Shown here piece after piece: positions 45,477 to 53,305 of a stretch of DNA of 64,000 bases (position 1 is the stretch's first letter; the number at the start of each line of letters is the position of its first letter). The position numbers and the translations under genes were made by a program. This stretch comes from Solilutibacter silvestris (lineage in GTDB: Bacteria > Pseudomonadota > Gammaproteobacteria > Xanthomonadales > Xanthomonadaceae), in contig NZ_NPZB01000001.1 in the NCBI RefSeq assembly GCF_002895945.1, positions 1 through 64,000 on the forward strand. The letters are read 5' to 3'. The notes below the pieces were generated by a model that saw nothing but the letters and a program-made list of their open reading frames with translations, was not told the origin of the DNA and ran no database searches.

Positions 45477-46196
45477 TTATTGCGCGCTCCACGCCTTCGG
45501 CATGCGCGCCGGATCAAGGCCGCCGACTTCGAATTCCGCGGTCTGCTTCGGGCCACCCTTCACCGGGATCTCGATCGTCAATGCCTTGTGGTGCTGGATC
45601 GCTTTCCACAGCGCGCGATCCGGATTGATGAACATCGAGATCGCCTCCTTGGTGTCGGGGCGCAGGCCGTCGAGCATCTTCGTCGCGCCGTCGACCGTCA
45701 CCTTGACCTTGCAGCCCTTGTAGCAATCGATGTCGCCGCGCGACAGCACGATATAGGTACTGCGCTTCCATTCCGGATGATCGCGGAAGATCAGTTGCAC
45801 ATGCGAGACGCCGCCATCGAGCGTGATCTCGTTCTTCGAAATCAACGCCGCACTGATCTGCTGGCCACGGCCTTCGGGATTGGTCTGGTAATCCCACAGC
45901 GACTTCAGGCGATCCTCTTCGCGACGGATGTCCGACTTCGCCTTGACCTCGTCGTAATGCGCCATCGCCTTCGCTTCGGCCTGCGTGCCGGCGTATTCCT
46001 GATGCAACTCGTCGATCTTGAGGCGCGCGCGACCCCAGTCGCCAGCCGTGTAGGCACTGTCGAAATCGGCCAGCACCGGCGCGGCATCCTGCTCGCGCGC
46101 GGCGGCCTGCGCCTTGGCATCAACCTGCACGCCGCCCTGCCCGCACGCCGAGAGCGCGAGGGCAAGCGCGACGATCATTGGCGAGTGACGACGCAT
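45477..46196 (-). CDS. Lipoprotein of unknown function
   Basis: A 239-residue protein with a signal and lipobox (IVALALALSAC). A helical N-terminal part is followed by a beta-rich part with a Cys pair (GDIDCYKGCKVKVTVDG). I recognise no named family. A perfect stem GGAGCGCG/CGCGCTCC (45469-45490) spans its stop and the end of the convergent kinase gene. It is one base pair from the aminopeptidase gene, so the two are likely one operon. Confidence 0.7.
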   Translation of the reverse strand: MRRHSPMIVALALALSACGQGGVQVDAKAQAAAREQDAAPVLADFDSAYTAGDWGRARLKIDELHQEYAGTQAEAKAMAHYDEVKAKSDIRREEDRLKSLWDYQTNPEGRGQQISAALISKNEITLDGGVSHVQLIFRDHPEWKRSTYIVLSRGDIDCYKGCKVKVTVDGATKMLDGLRPDTKEAISMFINPDRALWKAIQHHKALTIEIPVKGGPKQTAEFEVGGLDPARMPKAWSAQ

Positions 46197-46198
46197 CG

Positions 46199-48157
46199 TC
46201 ACTTCGCCGCCGGTTGCGCCGCGGGCGCCGCCTTCTCCGCCTTGTCGATCACGTCCTGCACGCTGCCGGTGGTGATCGGGTGGTATGACGGCTTGGCCTG
46301 CGCGAACACCTGCTTGGCGAACGCCAATCCATCCGGCGTCTTCACCAATTCGACGTAGGTCGGCATGATCAGCTTGCGGCGACCAACACGTTCGATGAAC
46401 TTGCCGAGTTCGGGCCGCGCCTGCACATAATCGCTGCGCACGGTGAGCGGATACCAGCGCATCGCGATCTCGCCATTCGGCGTGCCGGTGAAGTGATAGG
46501 CGGCATCGAGTGTCTTCAGTTGCTCGATCGGCAGCGTCTGCGGCAAGCCTTCGAGGAAATGTTCCCATTCCTGCGTGCTGTACTTCGCGGTCACCGCCTT
46601 GTCCGGCAAGCTGGCACCGGCCAGCCATGCCTTGAGCGATGCATCCACCGCATCGAACTTCTTGGAATCGGTCTTCGGCGCGTCGGCGGGAACGCCGGGT
46701 TCGTACACCCACTTCTCGACTTCGGCCATGCTGACCTTGCCGGGATACTTGTCGATCAGGTTGGCCTTGAGGTAATCGAGCATCTGCCTGGTGGTGATGC
46801 TCTGGAACGCGAAGTGATCGAAATATCCCTTCAGGAATGGGTCGAACACGTCGCGGCCGTACTTCTGTTCCAGCCATTGCCAGAACCACGCGCCCTTGGT
46901 GTAGACGGTCGCGCTCGACGAACCATCGGGATCGGCCAGCGTGCCCGGCTTCAGCGACAGCAACTGCAACTTGGGATCGAGCGTCTTGTATTCCTCGGCC
47001 AGTTCGCCGCGATCGATCGCGTTCTCCATGTCCTTGGCGTCGAGGCCATACAGCGCTTCGGTGATGCGACTCTGCACGTAGGTGGTGGTGCCTTCATTCA
47101 ACCACGCGTCCTTGTCGGTGGCGAAGGTGACGAGGTTGCCCGACCAGCTGTGCGCGAGTTCATGCGCGACCAGCGACACCAGCGACTTGTCGCCGACGAT
47201 CACCGTCGGCGTGGCGAAGGTGAGCCGCGGATTCTCCATGCCGCCATAGGGGAACGACGGCGGCAGCACCAGCAAGTCATAGCGATCCCAGCGATACGGG
47301 CCGTACAACTTTTCGGCGGTATCGATCATCTTGCCGGTGTCTTCGAATTCCTTTTCGGCCTTGCCGACCATCGACGGTTCCGCCCACACGCCACTGCGGC
47401 CGTTGATCGGCTTGAACACCAAGTCGCCCGCAGCGATTGCCAGCAGGTACGACGGGATCTTCTGCGGCATCTTGAAGGTGTAATCGCCAGTGCGCTTGGC
47501 ATCGGGCTTGTTGTCGGCGCTCATCAGCACCATCACGTTTTTCGGCGCGGTGACGTGCGCGGTGTAGGTGAAACGGATCTGCGGCGTGTCCTGCAACGGC
47601 ACCCAGCTGCGTGCGTGGATCTGCTGCGACTGGCTGAACATGAAGGGCGTCTTCTTGCCTTCGGTCATCGCCGGATCGAGCCACTGCAGGCCGGAGGCGT
47701 TCGGCGACGTCACGTAGGTCACGCGCACCTTGGCGGGACGATCCGGCGTATCGATGGTGAGTTTGTTGCCAAGAATCTTGTCGGCCGGCGCCAACGCGAA
47801 CTTCAGTTCCTTCCACTGGCCATCGGCGGCCTGCCCTTCGGCCTTCTGGATGGTGATGTCGCGGGTGTCGAGGACCAGCTGCGTCGCCGACTTGTCGAGC
47901 CAGTCCAGCGTATAGGTCGCGGTGCCGGCGATCGTCTTCTTGTCGAAGTCGAGCGCGAGGTCGAGCGCCAGATCAGTGGTGCGGACCTTGTCGGGCTGCG
48001 AGTAGGAATGTTCGTCCACCACCGCCTCCTTGGTCTGGGTCGCGGGCGCACTGGTCGCGGCGGTCGCAGGTGGCGGCGCCGAGGCCTGCGGTGCGGGCGC
48101 CTGCGGGCAGCCGGCGAGGCCGAGGGTGATGGAAGCGGCGAGCAGCGTCTTGCGCAT
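46199..48157 (-). CDS. M1-family metallo-aminopeptidase lipoprotein, LTA4-hydrolase-like
   Basis: From ATG 48157 the 652-residue protein begins with a lipobox signal (AASITLGLAGC) and an Ala/Pro linker. The catalytic half has the exopeptidase motif YGGMENPRLTF, zinc motif VAHELAHSWSGNLVT (HExxH) and the third ligand in WLNEGTTTYV. The GGMENP wording and the C-terminal helical domain match the leukotriene A4 hydrolase-like branch. It removes N-terminal residues from peptides, here probably in the periplasm. A much longer upstream open frame to 48811 is antisense-type noise over ubiE. Confidence 0.93.
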   Translation of the reverse strand: MRKTLLAASITLGLAGCPQAPAPQASAPPPATAATSAPATQTKEAVVDEHSYSQPDKVRTTDLALDLALDFDKKTIAGTATYTLDWLDKSATQLVLDTRDITIQKAEGQAADGQWKELKFALAPADKILGNKLTIDTPDRPAKVRVTYVTSPNASGLQWLDPAMTEGKKTPFMFSQSQQIHARSWVPLQDTPQIRFTYTAHVTAPKNVMVLMSADNKPDAKRTGDYTFKMPQKIPSYLLAIAAGDLVFKPINGRSGVWAEPSMVGKAEKEFEDTGKMIDTAEKLYGPYRWDRYDLLVLPPSFPYGGMENPRLTFATPTVIVGDKSLVSLVAHELAHSWSGNLVTFATDKDAWLNEGTTTYVQSRITEALYGLDAKDMENAIDRGELAEEYKTLDPKLQLLSLKPGTLADPDGSSSATVYTKGAWFWQWLEQKYGRDVFDPFLKGYFDHFAFQSITTRQMLDYLKANLIDKYPGKVSMAEVEKWVYEPGVPADAPKTDSKKFDAVDASLKAWLAGASLPDKAVTAKYSTQEWEHFLEGLPQTLPIEQLKTLDAAYHFTGTPNGEIAMRWYPLTVRSDYVQARPELGKFIERVGRRKLIMPTYVELVKTPDGLAFAKQVFAQAKPSYHPITTGSVQDVIDKAEKAAPAAQPAAK

Positions 48158-48204
48158 GGGAGGCTCCGGACGGCGGAAACCTCCGAGTTTAACGCTCCCG
48201 CGGA

Positions 48205-48966
48205 CTAGACCTTGTAGCCGGTATGAATGGCGACGATGCCACCCGACAGGTTGCGGTAGTCGCAGCGCGCGAACCCGGCCGCCTGCATCATCTCCTTGAG
48301 CGCATCCTGCGCCGGATGCTTGCGGATCGATTCGGCGAGGTACTGGTAGCTGTCGCCATCCTGCGCGAACAACTTGCCGAGCTTGGGCAGGATGTTGAAG
48401 CTGTGGAAATCGTAGATCGGCTTGAACCAGTCGGCGGTGACCTGCGAGAACTCGAGCACGCGCGCCTGGCCGCCGATCTTCAGCACGCGATGCATCTCGC
48501 GCAGCGCGGCATCCTTGTCGGTGACGTTGCGCAGGCCAAAGGCAATGGTGACGAGATCGAAGCTGGCATCGGGGAACGGCAGTGCTTCGGCATTGCATTG
48601 CACGTACTCGAAACCGTTGACGTTGCCGCGGTCGGTCATGCGGTCGCGCCCGACTTTCAGCATCGCGCCGTTGATGTCGCCCAGCACGATCTCGCCGGAG
48701 TCGCCGACGCGACCGCGCAGCAAGGCGGCGATGTCGCCGGTGCCGCCGGCAAGGTCGAGCACGCGATCGCCACGCGACACCGAGGAGGTCGCGACGAAGT
48801 AGTGCTTCCACACCCGATGCACGCCCAGCGACATCAGGTCGTTCATCAGGTCGTACTTGCCGGCCACCGAGGTGAACACCTCGCCCACCAGTTTCTGCTT
48901 GTCGCCCACCGGAACGTCGCGATAGCCGAAGTGGGTGGTGCCGGGTTTGTTGCTGGAATCGTTCAT
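48205..48966 (-). CDS. ubiE: Ubiquinone/menaquinone C-methyltransferase UbiE
   Basis: From ATG 48966 the 253-residue enzyme has [20 protein letters not shown], the SAM site [13 protein letters not shown] and [16 protein letters not shown], all UbiE hallmarks. It methylates the quinone ring. It stands alone between the aminopeptidase and a divergent permease gene. Confidence 0.96.
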   Translation of the reverse strand: MNDSSNKPGTTHFGYRDVPVGDKQKLVGEVFTSVAGKYDLMNDLMSLGVHRVWKHYFVATSSVSRGDRVLDLAGGTGDIAALLRGRVGDSGEIVLGDINGAMLKVGRDRMTDRGNVNGFEYVQCNAEALPFPDASFDLVTIAFGLRNVTDKDAALREMHRVLKIGGQARVLEFSQVTADWFKPIYDFHSFNILPKLGKLFAQDGDSYQYLAESIRKHPAQDALKEMMQAAGFARCDYRNLSGGIVAIHTGYKV

Positions 48967-49118
48967 GGGGGGATTATCGCATCGCGGCGCGCGAAGACAT
49001 GTCATCACCCCTTGTTTGTGCGTCGCAGCATCGCATGTTTGGATCGATGCTAACCTCGCCCTGCCTGTGCCTGCGGCGGCGTGGTCCGTGCAGCCCACAG
49101 GCACCTCATCCTGCCCTG

Positions 49119-50585
49119 ATGACGACGACAATCATGACGAAGCAACAAACCCGCTGGTCGCAATTCGGCGTACTCATCATCGTGTTCTTCTTCTGGGGCT
49201 TCGTCGCCGCCAGCAACGACATCCTGATCCCGGTGTTCAAGCAGGCGTTCCACTTGAGCCAGGCGGAAAGCCAGTGGGTGTCGAACGCCTTCTATATCGC
49301 TTATGCCGTCGGCTCAGCGATCTACTTCCTGTATTCCAAGATCTCGGGCAGCGACGTGCTGAACCGGATCGGCTACAAGAACGGCATCTGCCTCGGCCTG
49401 GTGATCTCGGCACTGGGCACACTGTTGTTCATCCCGGCCGCCAACCTCGGCTCCTTCCCGCTGATGCTCTCCGGCCTGTTCGTGGTGGCGCTGGGCTTCT
49501 CCCTGCAGCAGATCGCCGCCAACCCGCTGGCGATCATGATGGGCGATCCCAGCACCGGCGCGCAGCGCCTCAACATGGCCGGCGGCGTCAACAATTTCGG
49601 CACCACCATCGGCCCGCTGCTGGTCAGCTACGCCATCTTCGGCAGTGCCACCGCCAGCAATGCCACGGCCGACATCGGCAACGTCAAGACCCCGTACCTG
49701 TTCCTGGGCGCGGCTTTCCTCATCGTCGCCGCAATCCTCAAGTTCTCGTCGGTGCCGAACAGGCTCGACCTCGACAAGGTCGCGGAAGAGGAAGCCGAGG
49801 ACGCCAGCAAGCTGATCCACCGTCCCTCCGTCTTCGCCTACCCGCAGCTGGTGCTGGGCATGCTGGCGATCTTCCTGTACGTCGGCGTCGAAGTCTCCAC
49901 CGCCGGTAACCTGCCGGCCTACCTCAAGCAGAATCTCGGCGTGCCCACCGCACAGGTGGCGCCTTTCATCTCGCTGTTCTGGGCCAGCTTGATGATGGGC
50001 CGCTGGACCGGCATCCCCGGCGTAATGGGCGTACAGCCCGGCCTGCAGAAGGCGCTGATCCTAGTATTCCCGTTCCTGGCATTCGCGGTCTATCTGGCGG
50101 TCAATGCCGTTGCCAAGCACGACACTTCGCAGTTCCATCTCTACGTGGTACCGATCGCGATCATGGCCGTCACCGCACTGGCCAGCCACGGCAACCCGGC
50201 GCGGATGCTGAAGTACTTCGCGATACTGGGCATGACCGCGCTGGCCGTGGGCATGCTCACCTCCGGCCTGCTGAGCGCCCTCGCCTTCGTCTGCGGCGGA
50301 CTGGCCTGCAGCGTGATGTGGCCATGCATCTTCACCCTCGCCATCACCGGCCTCGGCAGGCATACCGGCACCGGTTCCAGCTTCCTGATCATGATGATCA
50401 TGGGTGGCGGCCTGGTCAGCATGTTCCAGGGCTGGCTGTCCGAGCACATCGGCATCCAGCTGAGCTATCTGGTGGGCTTCTGCTGCTTCGCCTACCTGGG
50501 CTTCTATTCCTGGTTCGCCGCAAGGCAGATCAAGGCCCAGGGCATCGATCTGGAGAAGGTCGCCACTGGCGGCGGCGGTCACTGA
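49119..50585 (+). CDS. Sugar permease of the FucP (fucose:H+ symporter) branch of MFS
   Basis: The protein of about 488 residues has 12 membrane segments and the FHS/FucP start [22 protein letters not shown] with [19 protein letters not shown] and [20 protein letters not shown]. Relatives carry fucose, glucose or galactose. No sugar enzymes or regulator are adjacent, so the substrate is open. ATG at 49119 or 49134 both fit; the longer open frame from 48999 overlaps ubiE's promoter region. A strong terminator follows. Confidence 0.88.
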   Translation: MTTTIMTKQQTRWSQFGVLIIVFFFWGFVAASNDILIPVFKQAFHLSQAESQWVSNAFYIAYAVGSAIYFLYSKISGSDVLNRIGYKNGICLGLVISALGTLLFIPAANLGSFPLMLSGLFVVALGFSLQQIAANPLAIMMGDPSTGAQRLNMAGGVNNFGTTIGPLLVSYAIFGSATASNATADIGNVKTPYLFLGAAFLIVAAILKFSSVPNRLDLDKVAEEEAEDASKLIHRPSVFAYPQLVLGMLAIFLYVGVEVSTAGNLPAYLKQNLGVPTAQVAPFISLFWASLMMGRWTGIPGVMGVQPGLQKALILVFPFLAFAVYLAVNAVAKHDTSQFHLYVVPIAIMAVTALASHGNPARMLKYFAILGMTALAVGMLTSGLLSALAFVCGGLACSVMWPCIFTLAITGLGRHTGTGSSFLIMMIMGGGLVSMFQGWLSEHIGIQLSYLVGFCCFAYLGFYSWFAARQIKAQGIDLEKVATGGGGH

Positions 50586-50605
50586 TTGCGGGAGTTGTTG
50601 CCGTG

Positions 50606-50633
50606 AAAAAGCCGCCCGATGGGCGGCTTTTTT
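50606..50633 (+). terminator. Intrinsic terminator, probably bidirectional
   Basis: Stem GCCGCCC/GGGCGGC with loop GAT is followed by six T on the plus strand and preceded by five A, so it can also serve the minus strand. It closes both the permease gene and the convergent brnTA operon, whose last codon lies at 50635. Confidence 0.88.
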
Positions 50634-50634
50634 G

Positions 50635-50862
50635 TCACGTCTTGGTCGATGGCCACGCGATCTGCACCTTGCGATGCGTCATCACGCAATCGCGCAGATA
50701 CAGATTGATGAGGCTCTGATAAGGGACACCGGCATCATTGGCCATGCCCTTGAAGTACTCGACGACGTCCTCCGAGAGACGCATGGAGACAGGCTTCTTG
50801 AGCTTCGCCGCGTAAGGATTCTTCCGCGACTTCATTTTGGAAAAATCGTACTCGGCTTTCAT
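50635..50862 (-). CDS. brnA: BrnA-type antitoxin
   Basis: The 75-residue protein has a basic N-terminus and the ribbon-helix-helix pattern KKPVSMRLSEDVVEYFKGMANDAGVPYQSLINLYLRDC typical of BrnA (quoted in part: PVSMRLSEDVVEYFK). BrnA binds BrnT and represses the operon. The gene is three bases after brnT. Confidence 0.88.
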   Translation of the reverse strand: MKAEYDFSKMKSRKNPYAAKLKKPVSMRLSEDVVEYFKGMANDAGVPYQSLINLYLRDCVMTHRKVQIAWPSTKT

Positions 50863-50865
50863 CGG

Positions 50866-51144
50866 TCAACCTCCAGAGTAATGGCGGGTTTCGGATTTGG
50901 TGGCTTTTCTGGCGGAAATGATCCGAACGACATCTTCGCCTTCCCGTTCGCAGTGGCAAACGACCAGCAAATTGGCTTCGCTGCTCATGCCGAGCATGAT
51001 GAAACGATCTTCCTGTCCGGAATGGGCATCATCAAAAAACTGGACAGCAAACTCGTCATAGAAGACGGTTTTTGCTTCCTCGAAAGAAACGCCGTGTTTC
51101 TTCAGGTTGGCAGTTGCCTTGCCCGGATCCCACTCGAATCTCAT
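50866..51144 (-). CDS. brnT: BrnT-type ribonuclease toxin
   Basis: The 92-residue protein has the BrnT wording: FEWDPGKATANLKKHGVSFEEA, then EDRFIMLGMSS, LLVVCHCEREGEDVVRIISARKATKSE. BrnT is a RelE-fold ribonuclease that stops translation. The arginine/histidine-rich C-terminal end looks intact. It is first in the operon, as usual for BrnTA. Confidence 0.9.
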   Translation of the reverse strand: MRFEWDPGKATANLKKHGVSFEEAKTVFYDEFAVQFFDDAHSGQEDRFIMLGMSSEANLLVVCHCEREGEDVVRIISARKATKSETRHYSGG

Positions 51145-51160
51145 CCATACATTGTATGGA
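51144..51160. promoter_or_regulatory. brnTA operator, palindrome TCCATACATTGTATGGA
   Basis: A perfect 8-base inverted repeat around one central base overlaps the brnT -10 element and reaches the start codon. BrnA autoregulates its operon, so this is its likely binding site. Confidence 0.7.
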
Positions 51161-51178
51161 TCACCTTGAGAAAGTCAA
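51151..51178 (-). promoter_or_regulatory. brnTA promoter TTGACT-N16-TACAAT
   Basis: On the minus strand TTGACT (51178-51173) and TACAAT (51156-51151) are spaced by 16 bases. The start codon of brnT lies only 6 bases past the -10, so the message would be leaderless or nearly so, unless another promoter exists. Confidence 0.65.
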
Positions 51179-51200
51179 CCCGAGGCGTGCCCAAGGCCGC

Positions 51201-51593
51201 TCAGGACTTCGCCGAGACTCCCGTCAGCGCGGCGACCAGTTCCCGCACCAGCTTGCGCTGCGGCGATGACAGGGTGAGATAGCCGTCGACCATCACCCGG
51301 TCCTGCGGACCCAGCCCGGCTGACCAGTCCTGCCTGGCTTCACCAGTGCGACTCGGCGTGCCGTACTGCAACGTCTGCGGATCGACACCGACGATGCTCG
51401 CCAGCGTGCGGATCTTGTCCTGCCGCGGCATCACCCGGCCGTTGAGCCACTGCGAGATCGCCTGCGCGGTGACCGGCGTGCCGCCATAGCGGGAATTGAA
51501 ACGCTTCTCCACCACGGCGGCACTGGCCTCGATGCCAGCCTCCCGCAAGGCCGTCCGGAGCCGTTTCGCAAATTCCGCTTTCTCGTCCTTCAT
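51201..51593 (-). CDS. XRE-family regulator beside the type III restriction system
   Basis: The 130-residue protein has an N-terminal helix-turn-helix (FAKRLRTALREAGIEAS, VTAQAISQWLNGRVMPRQDKIRTLA split) and a C-terminal segment (RVMVDGYLTLSSPQRKLVRELV) seen in many XRE regulators of this order. It is divergent from mod, and two dyads lie in the shared region. I infer control of the restriction system, although such regulators also sit near other genes. Confidence 0.85.
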   Translation of the reverse strand: MKDEKAEFAKRLRTALREAGIEASAAVVEKRFNSRYGGTPVTAQAISQWLNGRVMPRQDKIRTLASIVGVDPQTLQYGTPSRTGEARQDWSAGLGPQDRVMVDGYLTLSSPQRKLVRELVAALTGVSAKS

Positions 51594-51627
51594 GGATCAG
51601 GACGTTAGGTGGCATCCCGCCCGCACA

Positions 51628-51646
51628 TGGAAAGTTTTGCTTTCCA
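51628..51646. promoter_or_regulatory. Operator dyad TGGAAAG-N5-CTTTCCA
   Basis: Perfect 7-base inverted repeat with spacer TTTTG, 35 bases from the XRE regulator start. It pairs with a matching dyad at 51651. Confidence 0.65.
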
Positions 51647-51650
51647 TTTG

Positions 51651-51669
51651 ATGAAAGATTTGCTTTCAT
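51651..51669. promoter_or_regulatory. Operator dyad ATGAAAG-N5-CTTTCAT
   Basis: Second dyad with the same core GAAAG-N5-CTTTC, centre 23 bases from the first (about two helical turns). A further TGAAAG at 51670-51675 forms CTTTCATTGAAAG with its right half. The tandem layout suggests cooperative binding by the regulator. Confidence 0.65.
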
Positions 51670-51699
51670 TGAAAGGGTCATCGTCTGCCCTCCGGGTTC

Positions 51700-51786
51700 A
51701 TGCCCAAGTCCCTGCTCGAACAACTGCCGGAGATCGTCAGGGAAGGCCATCGGCAGACCGGGCGCATGCGGATGGAGCGGCGCTAG
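51700..51786 (+). CDS. 28-codon leader ORF directly ahead of mod
   Basis: ATG at 51700 opens a frame starting M-P-K-S-L-L-E-Q-L-P-E-I-V and ending TAG immediately before the mod ATG (TAGATG). The opening resembles the first residues I recall from other type III/beta-class methylase proteins, so it may be the detached N-terminus of mod or a conserved leader. GGAG at 51774-51777 inside it serves as the mod ribosome site. Confidence 0.45.
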   Translation: MPKSLLEQLPEIVREGHRQTGRMRMERR

Positions 51787-53304
51787 ATGCCGCTGCTGTC
51801 CTGGTTCAATCGCGACGAGGACCTGACGCGCGCGGCGCGGGTGAAGTACCGTCTGCTGGAACCGGTAGCGAGCCTGTCGCATGGCGAACCCGATTCGCCC
51901 AACATGCTGATCGAGGGCGACAATCTTGATGCACTGAAAGCGCTACTACCCTATTACGCCGGGCAGGTGAAATGCATTTTCATCGACCCGCCCTACAACA
52001 CCGGCAGTGCGTTCGAGCATTACGACGACAACATCGAGCATTCGCAGTGGCTGTCGATGATGTATCCGCGGCTGGAGTTGTTGCGGGAGCTGTTGTCACA
52101 GGACGGATCGATCTGGATCACGCTGGATGACAACGAGGCGCATTACTTCAAGGTGATTTGCGACGAGGTTTTCGGGCGGAAGAATTTCATAACAACGGCA
52201 TTGTGGCGCAAGAACTACGCACCGAAAAGTACTGCAAAACACCTATCAGTTGACCACGACCATATCTTTATCTATGCAAAAGATGAGGCCGAGTGGCAGC
52301 CGAACCTCATGCCGCGCACGGAGAAACAAAACAAAGCATACAAAAACGTGGATAACGATCCTCGTGGCCCGTGGCGTCCGAACAACCTCGCGGCGCGCAA
52401 TTTCTATAGCAAAGGGACGTACCCGATCACATGTCCCAGTGGCCGCGTGATTACCGGGCCACCGAAAGGTTCCTATTGGCGGGTGAGCGAGGAGAAATTC
52501 CGCGCGCTGGATGCAGATGGCCGCATATGGTGGGGGCAGAACGGCAATAACGTACCCGCACCGAAAATATTCCTGACCGAAGTGAAGCAAGGCGTAACGC
52601 CACAAACATGGTGGTCCTATGAGGAAGTCGGACATACGCAGGACGCCAAGAAGGAAATCGTCACGCTATTTGGCGATGATGTTTTCGGAACACCAAAACC
52701 GGAACGATTACTAGAACGCATCTTGCATCTCGCCACCAATTCCGGCGACCTGGTCCTCGACAGCTTCCTCGGTTCCGGCACCACCGCAGCCGTCGCCCAC
52801 AAGATGGGCCGGCGCTGGATCGGCATCGAAATGGGCGATCACGCGCGCACGCATTGCCAACCACGGCTGGTCAAAGTCGTCAACGGCGAACAGGGCGGCA
52901 TCTCCGAAGCGGTCGGCTGGGCCGGTGGCGGCGGTTTCCGTTTCTTCAAACTCGGCAAGCCGGTGTTCGATGAAGACGGCCACATCGACGACAGCATCCG
53001 CTTTGAGCATCTGGCCGCGCATGTCTGGTTCGCGGAAACCGGCACGCCGCGCTCGACCCGCGCGAAGAAGGAACCGTTCCTCGGCGATCACGGCGGCGTC
53101 GGCTATTACCTGCTGTTCAATGGCATCCTCGGCGACGAACGCAAGTCCGGCGGCAACGTGCTGACCCGGCGCATGCTGCGTTCGCTGCCGAAGTTCGATG
53201 GCCCCAAGGTGATCTACGGCGAAGCCTGCGACCTGCCGGCGGAGCAGTTGTGCGAACTCGGCGTCACCTTCCGCCAGACGCCCTACGACATCAAGGCCCG
53301 CTGA
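51787..53304 (+). CDS. mod: Type III restriction system DNA methyltransferase (Mod)
   Basis: The 505-residue protein is a beta-class N6-adenine methylase: catalytic DPPYNTGS (67-74) comes before the SAM motif DSFLGSGTT (325-333). The part between, about residues 135-300, is the target-recognition domain. Mod sets the recognition site and is needed by Res for cleavage. Its middle (about 52190-52730) is clearly AT-richer than the two ends, as if recombined in. GGAG lies nine bases before the ATG. Res starts one base after the stop. Confidence 0.92.
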   Translation: MPLLSWFNRDEDLTRAARVKYRLLEPVASLSHGEPDSPNMLIEGDNLDALKALLPYYAGQVKCIFIDPPYNTGSAFEHYDDNIEHSQWLSMMYPRLELLRELLSQDGSIWITLDDNEAHYFKVICDEVFGRKNFITTALWRKNYAPKSTAKHLSVDHDHIFIYAKDEAEWQPNLMPRTEKQNKAYKNVDNDPRGPWRPNNLAARNFYSKGTYPITCPSGRVITGPPKGSYWRVSEEKFRALDADGRIWWGQNGNNVPAPKIFLTEVKQGVTPQTWWSYEEVGHTQDAKKEIVTLFGDDVFGTPKPERLLERILHLATNSGDLVLDSFLGSGTTAAVAHKMGRRWIGIEMGDHARTHCQPRLVKVVNGEQGGISEAVGWAGGGGFRFFKLGKPVFDEDGHIDDSIRFEHLAAHVWFAETGTPRSTRAKKEPFLGDHGGVGYYLLFNGILGDERKSGGNVLTRRMLRSLPKFDGPKVIYGEACDLPAEQLCELGVTFRQTPYDIKAR

Positions 53305-53305
53305 C

